DNA of 64,000 bases from Siminovitchia fordii DSM 16014 = CIP 108821 (GCF_000374565.1 NZ_KB894686.1:186001-250000), one strand, 5' to 3'; shown: positions 25,884 through 33,252, counted from the stretch's first letter. The notes: generated by a model not told the origin, from the letters alone. Numbers and translations are program-made.

Positions 25884-26375
25884 ATGATCATTGAAGAAAT
25901 TTATGGATCCAAAGATACCACTTTACATGACTTTTCTATTCTTATAGAGGGGAATAATCTAATAGTCAGTCCGGGGACATTATGGGTGAATAACGAAATA
26001 GTGTTCCAATCAATGTCTGATCAAATATTTGAGATAGGCACAAATCCTTGGTCTTTACGTGTAGAAGAAGGTGGTATTAATTTAAGAGCCGCTAATATCC
26101 CTCCTGAGGATAGTGAGATTCCAAATTGTAAAATCGAGTTAGCATGGATGGAAGAGGGAAATATATATTTCAGAAAAATTGTGGATGAAGAACCCTTAGA
26201 AAGTCCGGGGATAGAAAATCCGGTACTTAACTTCGCTGAGAAAGAGCAGGTTGACTTATTAGGAAAAATGTTAGTAGAAAAAGAGATACAATTAATGCAA
26301 TTACAGGCTATAAACAAGCAGCTGGGCGAAGTACTTGTTATGCACGATATAAGGCTTATGGGAGGAGGGTTGTAA
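25884..26375 (+). CDS. Hypothetical fibre-cluster protein (163 aa)
   Basis: Soluble protein with a beta-rich N-terminal half (MIIEEIYGSKDTTLHDFSILIEGNNLIVSPG) and a helical C-terminus likely coiled (EKEQVDLLGKMLVEKEIQLMQLQAINKQL). It sits between the fibre and XkdX genes, where fibre chaperones or secondary fibre proteins are found. Its family is not recognised. It overlaps the next start by one base. Confidence 0.62.
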   Translation: MIIEEIYGSKDTTLHDFSILIEGNNLIVSPGTLWVNNEIVFQSMSDQIFEIGTNPWSLRVEEGGINLRAANIPPEDSEIPNCKIELAWMEEGNIYFRKIVDEEPLESPGIENPVLNFAEKEQVDLLGKMLVEKEIQLMQLQAINKQLGEVLVMHDIRLMGGGL

Positions 26376-26512
26376 TGACTGATTTTGATCGTGTAAAGTT
26401 ATTTTTCGTTAACGGTTGGGCGACAAAGGATCAGGTTGCCATTTATGTACAATATAATAAAATCACTCCAACACAATATGAGGAGATCACAGAGGAGCCA
26501 TACGAAGCGTAG
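26375..26512 (+). CDS. xkdX: XkdX-family small protein (45 aa)
   Basis: A short gene whose ATG overlaps the previous stop (TAATG). The protein MTDFDRVKLFFVNGWATKDQ..., ending YEEITEEPYEA, has the hallmarks of the XkdX family: a conserved aromatic N-terminus and ITxxQYxEIT. The role is unknown; XkdX lies near fibre and lysis genes in PBSX-type phages. Confidence 0.8.
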   Translation: MTDFDRVKLFFVNGWATKDQVAIYVQYNKITPTQYEEITEEPYEA

Positions 26513-26544
26513 GCTTTTTTATTTTGCAGAAAAGGAGAGAGGGT

Positions 26545-26937
26545 ATGGAAACTATATTTAAATCAGTTGTCGCTGTCATCGGGGCGATCATTACATTCTT
26601 ATTGGGGGGGTGGTCGCCTTTGTTACAGGTGCTAGTTATTTTTATTGTCATGGATTATGTATTGGGATTTTTGGTTGCAGCAACACATGGGGAATTAAGT
26701 AGTTCAATCGGATTCAAAGGGATTGCCAAAAAGGTAATCATTCTGTCATTGGTAGCAGTAGCGTATGCAATTGATACGATCATGGGAGATGGCACATTTA
26801 TAAGGGACGCGGTCATCTTCTTTTATTTGGCGAATGAACTGTTGAGTATTTTGGAGACGGTGGGCAAAACAAACTTGCCAGTACCGGATGTGCTTAAAAA
26901 AGCAGTCGAAAAATTAAGCGATAAGAGTGACGCATAA
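26545..26937 (+). CDS. Phage holin (holin_4 / toxin-secretion type)
   Basis: A 130-aa membrane protein that would form pores in the cytoplasmic membrane to release the amidase. Hydrophobic stretches occur at about residues 8-22, 28-45 (VLVIFIVMDYVLGFLVAA) and 62-80 and again near FLYLANELLSILE. The pattern fits the phage_holin_4 family. I chose ATG 26545 after AAAGGAGAG; an upstream TTG at 26524 lies before the ribosome site. The stop is inside a terminator hairpin. Confidence 0.82.
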   Translation: METIFKSVVAVIGAIITFLLGGWSPLLQVLVIFIVMDYVLGFLVAATHGELSSSIGFKGIAKKVIILSLVAVAYAIDTIMGDGTFIRDAVIFFYLANELLSILETVGKTNLPVPDVLKKAVEKLSDKSDA

Positions 26938-26952
26938 GCGTTGCTCTTTTTT
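26923..26952 (+). terminator. Terminator overlapping the end of the holin gene
   Basis: AAGAGTGACGC, ATAA loop, GCGTTGCTCTT and then a TTTTTT run. It precedes ATATTGAAAAGGAGGAATT, the amidase leader. Confidence 0.65.
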
Positions 26953-26972
26953 ATATTGAAAAGGAGGAATTA

Positions 26973-27893
26973 ATGATGTCTGTTAAAATCAAACAACAAT
27001 TAGTATCCCAAAATGTAATTAAGAAGCGCTCATACGGTTATGGAAATCCCTGTCGATATATCACAATTCACGAAACAGCTAACGAAAATACTGGAGCCGG
27101 TGCTCAAACACACGCTAATTTACAATCTAACCTAAACCCGAGACAGGCAAGCTGGCAATATCAAGTTGACGATAAAGGTGTAATTCAGTCGTTTCCCGAT
27201 ACAGTTATGTGCTGGGCAGGTGGCGACGGTAATGGTCCTGGTAACAGGCAATCCATCCACATTGAGCTTTGCGTGAATAATGACAGCAGCTTTAAAAAGA
27301 CAGTGCAAAATGCAGCTGCTTTGGTAAAACATTTGATGGCAAAGCACAGAATCCCGATCAGCAACGTTGTCCAGCATAACAGATGGAGTGGAAAAGATTG
27401 TCCACATTATTTACGTAATGGAGAAAAAGGAATCAATTGGTTTAATTTTATCAGCATGGTAAAAGGAAATGAGGTAAAAGTTGAGGCTCCTAAAACTCAG
27501 GTTGGATCAGCAAAAGAAGGTCCTAAAAAGCCGACTGGCGGTTATACAGGTGATTCCATTGTCGATTACCTTAACAGTATCAAGGTTGATTCAAGTTTTG
27601 CCAATCGTACAAAACTGGCAGCGCAACATGGGATCAGTAATTACAGGGGTACAGCAGCTCAAAACCTTCAATTACTCAATAAATTGAGGGCCAGCGGTAA
27701 AACGTCTGCAACTGCAAAATCCGCGGCTAAAAAAGGCAACAAAGAAACTGACAGCATTGTAGATTATCTCAAATCGATTGACGTTAATTCTTCCTTTGCC
27801 AATCGGAAAAAGCTTGCGGCCAAACATGGTATTAAAAATTATACTGGTACGGCTGCCCAAAATACGCAGCTGCTTAAAAAGTTGCGAGGATAA
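26973..27893 (+). CDS. N-acetylmuramoyl-L-alanine amidase, phage endolysin (CwlA-like)
   Basis: Lytic enzyme, 306 aa, which cleaves the amide bond between muramic acid and L-alanine in peptidoglycan. The Amidase_2 domain (residues about 20-165) includes YITIHETAN with a zinc ligand His, ASWQYQVDDKG and QHNRWSGKDCPHYLR with the other ligands. After a linker, two copies of a roughly 45-residue wall-binding repeat follow: DSIVDYLxSIxVxSSFANRxKLAAxHGIxNYxGTAAQNxQLLxKLR. A strong AAAAGGAGG site lies upstream and a terminator follows. There is no signal peptide, consistent with release through the holin. Confidence 0.92.
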   Translation: MMSVKIKQQLVSQNVIKKRSYGYGNPCRYITIHETANENTGAGAQTHANLQSNLNPRQASWQYQVDDKGVIQSFPDTVMCWAGGDGNGPGNRQSIHIELCVNNDSSFKKTVQNAAALVKHLMAKHRIPISNVVQHNRWSGKDCPHYLRNGEKGINWFNFISMVKGNEVKVEAPKTQVGSAKEGPKKPTGGYTGDSIVDYLNSIKVDSSFANRTKLAAQHGISNYRGTAAQNLQLLNKLRASGKTSATAKSAAKKGNKETDSIVDYLKSIDVNSSFANRKKLAAKHGIKNYTGTAAQNTQLLKKLRG

Positions 27894-27902
27894 TAAGAAA
27901 AT

Positions 27903-27925
27903 GCCCGGCGTTGACCGGGCTTGTT
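27903..27925 (+). terminator. Terminator of the late operon
   Basis: GCCCGG, six-base loop, CCGGGC then TTGTTT. A near-identical hairpin occurs at 29,083-29,100 and a decayed one at 30,658-30,677. Confidence 0.7.
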
Positions 27926-27934
27926 TCTACTCTG

Positions 27935-28360
27935 TCAAGTCGTCGCGCGAATCCATTTTTCTACCACTTCTCGAAGGTCATTTTCCTTGGCTTTTACATC
28001 ATCCATATTGGAAAATTTCACAATTGCTCTGTCACCCGTTACCCACTCCAATATCTCGCTACTATCCACAAATAGAGGTTCATTGTTCGGAATTTCTTTT
28101 ACTTTTGCCCCGCAATGAAAAATGAGCCGAAAAAATCCTTTTCCATTAAGATTAAACGTTATCCTATCATGATCATCAACACAGTAACTAGGTGCATTCC
28201 ATTTGATTTTTTCAGTAATTTTGCTGTTTGTTCCTAAAATGATTTTTCTAACTTCTGTTATTTCCTCTTTAAGTGGATGTTCAAGGTTGTTCATAAACTC
28301 TGCTACTTGTTCAGGCCCAGACAAGGACTCTTTCGAATTAGTTCTTTTGTTTGATGGCAT
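27935..28360 (-). CDS. DUF1801-type protein (141 aa)
   Basis: Cytoplasmic protein of the YdhG/DUF1801 fold. Conserved features include HPLKEEITEVRKIILGTNSKITEKIKWNAPSYC and the later GDRAIVKFSNMDDV. ATG 28360 follows AAAGGGGTG; a GTG nine bases upstream is possible. The function of the family is unsettled (iron or DNA-related proposals exist). It runs opposite to the phage late genes, typical of accessory cargo. Confidence 0.72.
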   Translation of the reverse strand: MPSNKRTNSKESLSGPEQVAEFMNNLEHPLKEEITEVRKIILGTNSKITEKIKWNAPSYCVDDHDRITFNLNGKGFFRLIFHCGAKVKEIPNNEPLFVDSSEILEWVTGDRAIVKFSNMDDVKAKENDLREVVEKWIRATT

Positions 28361-28407
28361 ACCTTTCACCCCTTTATACTCCAGTATTCTTCACAAAAAT
28401 ATTTTGA

Positions 28408-28791
28408 CAACAACTAGAAAAACCCCTTCTTGAATACCGAAATTTTTTGCTACTCTTGACCACGATATTTATCTTCTTAACCGCTTTCGATAGAACTGAA
28501 CATATTTCTATATCTAATATTGAAGTTACAGTTATTAAATCCGAAAATATTCTCCGTTATGACTTTAAATTATAGAACAACGGTACAAAACCATTCAATA
28601 GCGAGTATGATTATCCTGGTCAGTATTTCTATGGACTTGAGGTAGTTGTTCGAACGAATAAAAAATTGGCATCTAAGATGGAATTAATTAAAAATAGCAA
28701 ATTTATCAAAATGGTTTCTATGTGTGGAAGCGGAACAGGTTCCATCGAACCTGGGGCTGTAGGTTCTTTTCATATGAATTATAAGATTTAA
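28408..28791 (+). pseudogene. Secreted-protein remnant interrupted by TAG
   Basis: One frame is open from 28,408 to 28,788 except for a single TAG at 28,573-28,575. The first part looks like a hydrophobic signal segment (NFLLLLTTIFIFLTA) followed by TEHISISNIEVTVIKSEN; the part after the TAG continues DYPGQYFYGLEVVV and KFIKMVSMCGSGTGSIEPG to a TAA. Coding texture is clear on both sides. No strong start is present. It is most simply a decayed secreted or lipoprotein gene; I do not recognise its family. Confidence 0.6.
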
Positions 28792-29036
28792 AGAGGGGGT
28801 AAACCGCCCTCTACGTTTACAAATCGTAGCATTCCTTTTCCAACGGATATAACATCTTCCTGATTAAAAATAATACAGGCTGTTCCTCCAACATACTTCT
28901 CACATTCAAACTCACCAAGAACTGTCACATATCCTTTTTCAAAAGAATAAACCCGTTGTTTATCGTTGTCCTCAGAATCAAAAGCTACTAATTCATTATG
29001 CAAGTATGCTTTTATTGGTTTTTCATATAATTTCAT
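28788..29036 (-). CDS. Hypothetical cargo protein (82 aa)
   Basis: ATG 29036 follows AAAGGGAT on the minus strand; a longer frame begins at 29075 without a ribosome site. The protein (KLYEKPIKAYLHNELVAFDSEDNDKQRVYSF...) is soluble and beta-rich with no recognised family. Its 3' end converges on the pseudogene. Single-gene reversed units like this are common in prophage accessory zones. Confidence 0.55.
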   Translation of the reverse strand: MKLYEKPIKAYLHNELVAFDSEDNDKQRVYSFEKGYVTVLGEFECEKYVGGTACIIFNQEDVISVGKGMLRFVNVEGGLPPL

Positions 29037-29082
29037 GTTTATCCCTTTCTTTTTACAAACAATAACTCTCACCATGAAAAAG

Positions 29083-29107
29083 GCCCGGCATTGACCGGGC
29101 TTAGTTT
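29083..29107 (-). terminator. Repeated GCCCGG terminator
   Basis: GCCCGG, six-base loop and CCGGGC, nearly identical to the hairpin at 27,903. A T-run follows on the minus strand (CCTTTTT), so it can end the 29,190 gene; a shorter one follows on plus. Confidence 0.65.
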
Positions 29108-29189
29108 TTTCATGGCATACACATTAATTCTCAGGGTTTCTTCACAATCGCTTCCCTTTTTGGAAGAAGATTCGTTAAAATATTATGTT

Positions 29190-29402
29190 CTAATTCTCTT
29201 TCAAAAATTTCTCATATGCTCTTGAAGTGATTAAAGGTATAATACAAAGACCTGCAAATGAAGCAATCCCTACAACAAGTAGGTAAATTGCTGTATTTGG
29301 CTTAGGGTTATCTACAACAAAAATAGCAATGGTCGAAAAAAGCAGTGAAATTCCAATCGCCTTTAATACTATATTTTTTCTAATTCTTTGTATACTACAC
29401 AC
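29190..29402 (-). CDS. Small two-helix membrane protein (70 aa)
   Basis: Two hydrophobic segments (about residues 13-30, KAIGISLLFSTIAIFVV, and 38-58, AIYLLVVGIASFAGLCIIPL) separated by a short polar turn, with a positive N-terminus. No family is recognised. The GTG start is almost on top of AAGGGGGT, so the true start could be further in; the exact N-terminus is uncertain. It lies in the cargo zone, oriented against the late genes. Confidence 0.5.
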   Translation of the reverse strand: MCSIQRIRKNIVLKAIGISLLFSTIAIFVVDNPKPNTAIYLLVVGIASFAGLCIIPLITSRAYEKFLKEN

Positions 29403-29533
29403 CCCCTTCGTTATGTTTCGAGTTATTAGTCAACTTACATCCATTGTAACACTTTTTATCCCACAATCTTGCCCTTTAATGGAATAACAAGTTTGCAGTT
29501 TTAAACGACTATATCTGTAATAAAACATACAGC

Positions 29534-29578
29534 AAAAGCCCCTGGAATTTTGGTCGGTAAGGGACCCCAAGGGCTTTT
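29534..29578. terminator. Bidirectional terminator-like hairpin
   Basis: AAAAGCCC and GGGCTTTT flank a 29-base loop that itself holds GGTC/GACC. It could end transcripts from either side. Confidence 0.5.
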
Positions 29579-29811
29579 CAGTTGGTATATAAAAATTAAT
29601 GAAAAGAGTTATATTAAGTATAGATTATTAAATATCATTAACAATCCTTTTTCGCTCGACATTAATCGACAGTCCAGCATTGACAGACTTAAATAATGGC
29701 TATTCAAAAAGCAAAAAAGGAAATTCCGATCAATAATGTAAATCCTTTAACAATGCCAGTTGGACACCGTCAACTAATAATTTAAATAATAATTCTAATT
29801 CAATGTACTCA
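29579..29811. other. AT-rich non-coding stretch
   Basis: I see no convincing gene on either strand in this AT-rich stretch of the cargo zone. Short A- and T-runs are frequent. With the flanking gap from 29,403 it makes about 400 bases without a supported gene. Confidence 0.5.
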
Positions 29812-29925
29812 CTAGCACCAATATCCACCTGTATCTTTATAGTCTTTCATTTTCATTCTGATCAAAGAAGAGTAAAGGCTTATAACTCCACACAAAATTA
29901 TTAATAATCCTATAATCATATCCAT
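29812..29925 (-). CDS. Tiny membrane protein (37 aa)
   Basis: Small gene on the minus strand with a strong AAAGGAGGAG ribosome site. The protein MDMIIGLLIILCGVISLYSSLIRM followed by KMKDYKDTGGYWC has one hydrophobic helix and a short polar tail. It is below usual length cut-offs. No family is recognised, though single-helix peptides of this size are frequent in Bacilli. Confidence 0.6.
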   Translation of the reverse strand: MDMIIGLLIILCGVISLYSSLIRMKMKDYKDTGGYWC

Positions 29926-30067
29926 TCCACCCACTCCTCCTTTTACGATGCGAACCAACGATTCCCATTATGTACCCGCTACCAGTCTTACCCTTATGTT
30001 AGAGGTATCTATCTTATTCTATACAATGTTGTTTATTTCAATTATCTAAATTAAAGGAGCAAATCAG

Positions 30068-30520
30068 ATGAAAAAAGTTTATGAGATATTAAGAATTAAA
30101 CAAGTTGCAGTTGAAATGGAATTAGATAATGAAATGGTGATCGGTTCACCCGAAGAAGCAGCCAAAGTAGCTGCATCTTTTATTTGTGATGAAGACCGAG
30201 AAATTTTCCTAGTTTTGTGTCTCAATACTAAAAAGAAAGTCGTTGCGATCCATCGATGTCATGTTGGATCGCTAAATGCTTCAATCGTCCATCCAAGAGA
30301 GGTTTTTAAGGCGGCGATCATGAACAATGCAGCATCAATAATCGCAGCACATCAGCATCCAAGCGGAGATGTAACGCCATCCTTGGAAGATATGAAAGTA
30401 ACCATGCGATTAGATGAAGCAGGCAAAATATTAGGAATCGAGCTGCTCGACCACGTAATAGTTAATGCAACTGGTGAATATAGCAGTATAAAGGATATTA
30501 TTAGTAAAACTGTAATATGA
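30068..30520 (+). CDS. RadC/JAB-like phage protein (150 aa)
   Basis: Isolated C-terminal-type RadC domain of the JAB/MPN fold, lacking the helix-hairpin-helix part of the chromosomal protein. It carries HQHPSGDVTPSLEDM, the metal-binding signature with Gln in place of the usual Asn between the two His. The sequence IVHPREVFKAAIMNNAASIIAAHQHPSG is typical of the mobile-element RadC group (family YkfG/YeeS). The role of these proteins is unclear. The start has AAAGGAGC upstream. Confidence 0.85.
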   Translation: MKKVYEILRIKQVAVEMELDNEMVIGSPEEAAKVAASFICDEDREIFLVLCLNTKKKVVAIHRCHVGSLNASIVHPREVFKAAIMNNAASIIAAHQHPSGDVTPSLEDMKVTMRLDEAGKILGIELLDHVIVNATGEYSSIKDIISKTVI

Positions 30521-30878
30521 TGTAAAAATTATAATATAAAGGAGTAGTTTAATATAAAAACAATAATTAAGCGGGTATGAATTGAAGTAGGGGGAGAGGT
30601 GGTATTGCTACTCAAAATAAGCAAGCTCCTGAAGAGGTTAATGAGTTAAATTAAAAAGGCCCGGCACTGACCCGGCTATTGCTGTTCTTTTAGTAAAACA
30701 CCTTTAATAATTCGTTCGATTGAATTATTAAACGGGTAAAAAAGGGAGATATCTAAACTGTATAAGCTGGAAAGTTTAGAAATCCAAGTAACAGCCAATC
30801 CAATGTTTTTTATTAAACAGTAATATTGTACGGATTAGGTACTTGATTTTTTCTAATGAAGAATCGACCATAAACAAA
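30521..30878. other. Intergenic region of the cargo zone
   Basis: No supported gene in about 350 bases. It contains GGGGGAGAGGTGG followed by a 16-codon frame without an ATG (MATQ-like if ATT were used), too weak to call. A decayed copy of the GCCCGG terminator lies at 30,658-30,677: one base change (GACCCGGC for GACCGGGC) breaks the stem. Confidence 0.5.
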
Positions 30879-30911
30879 AACAGGTAATACAGCATCGGCT
30901 CATTACCTGTT
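30879..30911 (-). terminator. Terminator of the toxin-immunity unit
   Basis: AACAGGTAAT and ATTACCTGTT form a perfect 10-bp stem around a 13-base loop. On the minus strand TTTTTG follows, which fits a terminator for the gene ending at 30,921. Confidence 0.75.
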
Positions 30912-30920
30912 TACTAAAAG

Positions 30921-31499
30921 CTAGTTCATATTTTTTATTTCACACTTCAATTCTTTCAATAGTCGTTTTGCCTCAATTAAATTATGAGACCTAGTATCCT
31001 CGTCCCTAAAAAAAATATATTTTTCACCGGCAATTATAACTGCGTTTAGAAAAGCTATTTCATCGCAGCTTACTCGCGTCTCTTGAGAAACAGGAAGATC
31101 TGATCTTAAATCAAATAAAGCACTATTTCTAAAAACCCTAAATAGAACTAAATCTTTTGGGGAGGATTTAATTTTCTTTATGGACCATTCTAGTGGATTT
31201 GTGAACAGTTGAGTCTCACTGTATTTTCCATCATCCACATACTCGCGTACCATGGTTAATAAAGCAGTCCACATTAAATCTACATCATCCCAATCAATAA
31301 AAGTGGATACATCTACACCATTTATTTGGATGCAAACGACTCCAAATAAATCAATCCCTTTATTTTTTGTTAACATACGATTCAAAGTTTCTTTAGCTCC
31401 GAAATCTTCTATATTTATAAAAAAGTTTTTTGGGTTAGACAATTCTTCAAAATAAGTATCTAGGTCCTTTGTACCGAGATACGTCTGAATATTGATCAT
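30921..31499 (-). CDS. Probable immunity protein of the toxin cassette (192 aa)
   Basis: Cytoplasmic protein with no signal peptide, 13 bases after the toxin gene on the same strand, in the usual place for an immunity gene. The sequence (FEELSNPKNFFINIEDFGAK, FIDWDDVDLMWTALLTMV, TNPLEWSIKKIKS) is acidic and has no family I recognise. The gene ends in a good terminator. The immunity role is inferred from context. Confidence 0.65.
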   Translation of the reverse strand: MINIQTYLGTKDLDTYFEELSNPKNFFINIEDFGAKETLNRMLTKNKGIDLFGVVCIQINGVDVSTFIDWDDVDLMWTALLTMVREYVDDGKYSETQLFTNPLEWSIKKIKSSPKDLVLFRVFRNSALFDLRSDLPVSQETRVSCDEIAFLNAVIIAGEKYIFFRDEDTRSHNLIEAKRLLKELKCEIKNMN

Positions 31500-31512
31500 T
31501 TAATCCACAACC

Positions 31513-32268
31513 TTATTTAAGAGGATAGAATGTAGTGACTCGGTAATTTTTAACCACAAGTCTGTATTTCTGACCATCTATTTTGACATTAATTGTACCA
31601 TAGCCATTCTTTATTTGAGATTTATTTTTATTCAAAATTTGAATAATTTGAGCTCTAATTTTACCACTAGAGATATTTGGATTAAATAACGTTTTGTCAA
31701 TAGCCCCTGTCCAATATTTAGGATGATGCATATGTAAAATATGATTCATACTACTTCGTTGTAATACTACTGTTTTATTTTTTCCGAGGTTCACTTTTGC
31801 CGCTTTAAAGTTTTTCGTGTGATTGACAGCTTTACTTTTAGGTTGTTTTTTGAAAATTTTAGAACCAAATTTTACTACATGTTTTCCGCCGGACATGACA
31901 ACTCGAGCAATTAGACCCCAAACGTACGGTTGAAATTCGGGCTCCTTGAAACTTGGATCATCTTCATTAATGATAATGAAGTCATATTCTGATTCGTAAT
32001 CTTCTCCATCTGCTAGGTCTATGTATTCATATTCCTGTTCTTCGAGATCATCGTCTTCAAATTCCACAAATTCATCATTATTATACTCTACATCAATTTC
32101 TTCCCATTCTACATTGCTCCAGTCAAAGTCTTCTCCGTGAATAGCGTCATCGATTAGTTGCTCATCATCATTATACATTTCTTTAGCCAATACTATATTG
32201 CTACCAACTGAACTGAAAAATAATAAAAATGCTAGAAAACCACTTATTAAAACAGTAAATTTTTTCAT
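31513..32268 (-). CDS. Secreted toxin candidate (251 aa)
   Basis: The N-terminus is a clear signal peptide (MKKFTVLISGFLAFLLFF..., likely cut after Ala28). A very acidic region follows (residues about 32-110, many D/E), then a semi-hydrophobic segment WGLIARVVMSGGKHVVKFG near 117-135 typical of pre-toxin parts. The C-terminal 80 residues begin LQRSSMNHILHMHHPKYW (H176, H179, H181, H182) and end YRLVVKNYRVTTFYPL, the layout of small nuclease-like polymorphic toxin domains (BECR-like or type 35). Some similar Bacillus proteins are called SAR2788-type putative toxins. The activity is inferred. Confidence 0.65.
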   Translation of the reverse strand: MKKFTVLISGFLAFLLFFSSVGSNIVLAKEMYNDDEQLIDDAIHGEDFDWSNVEWEEIDVEYNNDEFVEFEDDDLEEQEYEYIDLADGEDYESEYDFIIINEDDPSFKEPEFQPYVWGLIARVVMSGGKHVVKFGSKIFKKQPKSKAVNHTKNFKAAKVNLGKNKTVVLQRSSMNHILHMHHPKYWTGAIDKTLFNPNISSGKIRAQIIQILNKNKSQIKNGYGTINVKIDGQKYRLVVKNYRVTTFYPLK

Positions 32269-32297
32269 AAAAATCCCTCCTATTGTATTTTAAATAT

Positions 32298-32343
32298 AAA
32301 TGTTACACAATGTTGCAAATGTTACATATATATATATATATAT
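32298..32343 (-). promoter_or_regulatory. Toxin promoter region with a direct repeat
   Basis: AAATGTTACA occurs twice, at 32,298-32,307 and 32,317-32,326 (19-base period), between the toxin start and a (TA) run at about 32,327-32,342. On the minus strand TTGCAA and TATTTA could serve as promoter hexamers in the same stretch, so the repeat could be an operator. Confidence 0.4.
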
Positions 32344-32554
32344 CGTATTCTATTTTTAGGAATAAAACTACCAAATTAGTGAAAATTAGGAATAAAGGTT
32401 TAGTGTAGTACTAGTTACACTTGGTGAAATTCCTTAGAGGCCTATGATTTCTTGGACTAGCTGTTTTTATACTTGTAAACAAACAATCTAACTATTTAGA
32501 ACTATGCTTCCAACTTAAGTACCGATCCTATAATCTATAAGCAAACTTTTCCAC

Positions 32555-32600
32555 TTGAATAGCGAACAAATGTTCTGTTATAATAGTAAACAATTGTTCG
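32555..32600 (+). promoter_or_regulatory. LexA-boxed promoter for the 32,611 operon
   Basis: TTGAAT (32,555-32,560) and TATAAT (32,579-32,584) are 18 bases apart. Between them lies CGAACAAATGTTCT at 32,563-32,576, which matches the Bacillus SOS box CGAACRNRYGTTYC at the core. A second, weaker box (CGAACAATTGTTTA on the other strand) lies at 32,587-32,600. Repression by LexA and DNA-damage induction are inferred. Confidence 0.75.
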
Positions 32601-32610
32601 GGGTGATGAT

Positions 32611-32829
32611 ATGAAAAGCTTGTTAATGCGTGCAGTAGAGTCCAAGCAAAGTCTTGAATTAATTTACATAAACAGGGATAACCAATTATCTCAGCGCATC
32701 ATAAAAGTAATAGCTGTTACTGATTCAGCAGTCAAAGCCTACTGTTACCAAAAACGACAATTTCGCACTTTTAACCTGAATTACATATTGTCGGTTGACT
32801 CTGTAAGGCAAAGGAGAAAAGGAGCATAA
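32611..32829 (+). CDS. Small WYL-like protein (72 aa)
   Basis: Small beta-rich basic protein (MKSLLMRAVESKQSLELIYINR ... FNLNYILSVDSVRQRRKG) resembling an isolated WYL-type domain. Such genes are often paired with yolD in Bacillus. It is preceded by CGGGGTGAT and by the LexA-boxed promoter, and its stop overlaps the start of the yolD reading frame (TAATG). SOS-induced expression is expected. Confidence 0.7.
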   Translation: MKSLLMRAVESKQSLELIYINRDNQLSQRIIKVIAVTDSAVKAYCYQKRQFRTFNLNYILSVDSVRQRRKGA

Positions 32830-33174
32830 TGAAGCAAAATAAGCTTACTCAAGGAAGTAACATGCGATGGGAATCAAGCAGAATGACATTGCCGGAACAT
32901 GTAGAAGAAATTTTATTGTGGAGAAATGAACGAGACAAGGTTCAGAAGCCACAACTGGACGCAACTAGAAGAAATAAATGATATTCTGTACATTGCAATT
33001 GAATATAATAAGCCTGTCATCTTTACCTTATGGAAAGAAGGGGAGTTCCAGAAAATTACCGGTAATCTTCATTTTATTGATGAAATCAATAAGCGGGTTC
33101 ATGTAGTGGATATGAAAGAACAAGTACATAAATTAAAATTTGATGCAATTATAAAGGTGAAATATGCTGAATGA
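32829..33174 (+). pseudogene. yolD: yolD-like gene, frameshifted
   Basis: The first frame (MKQNKLTQGSNMRWESSRMT..., LPEHVEE, KVQKPQLDA) is the standard YolD start. Reading fails near 32,968, and the rest of YolD (TQLEEINDILYIAIEYNKPV ... KFDAIIKVKYAE) continues in the next frame to 33,174. A loss of two bases (or gain of one) around GACGCAACTAGAA explains it. YolD proteins accompany UvrX-type error-prone polymerases, and no uvrX is in this window. A sequencing error is possible. Confidence 0.8.
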
Positions 33175-33202
33175 AACTCTTCCTAAACTGGAAGGGTTTT
33201 TT
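33175..33202 (+). terminator. Terminator after the yolD remnant
   Basis: AACTCTTCC and GGAAGGGTT pair (9 bp with one G-T), six-base loop, then TTTTTT. It separates the SOS unit from the recombinase. Confidence 0.75.
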
Positions 33203-33219
33203 AATATGGACAAACTGTA

Positions 33220-33252
33220 GGTGCATATCCTTCATTAAGGAGGGGATGCACC
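33220..33252 (+). promoter_or_regulatory. Hairpin that covers a ribosome site upstream of the recombinase
   Basis: GGTGCAT and ATGCACC (33,220-33,226 and 33,246-33,252) pair, and TCCTT/AAGGA extend the stem around a CATT loop. The 3' side contains AAGGAGGGG, so the ribosome site of the short leader frame at 33,254 is folded away. It may control translation of the leader and of spoIVCA downstream. Confidence 0.55.

Noticed and set aside
28408-28791. Stop codon readthrough or recoding (TAG) making a full protein
   Set aside because: No strong start and no recoding context; decay fits the surrounding cargo zone better.
30600-30656. Tiny peptide gene after GGGGGAGAGGTGG
   Set aside because: The only sensible frame lacks an ATG/GTG/TTG start in phase; there is no conservation evidence.
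32829-33174. Programmed frameshift in yolD
   Set aside because: No slippery heptamer or downstream stem near 32,968; other YolD proteins are encoded in one frame. A deletion or sequencing error is simpler.
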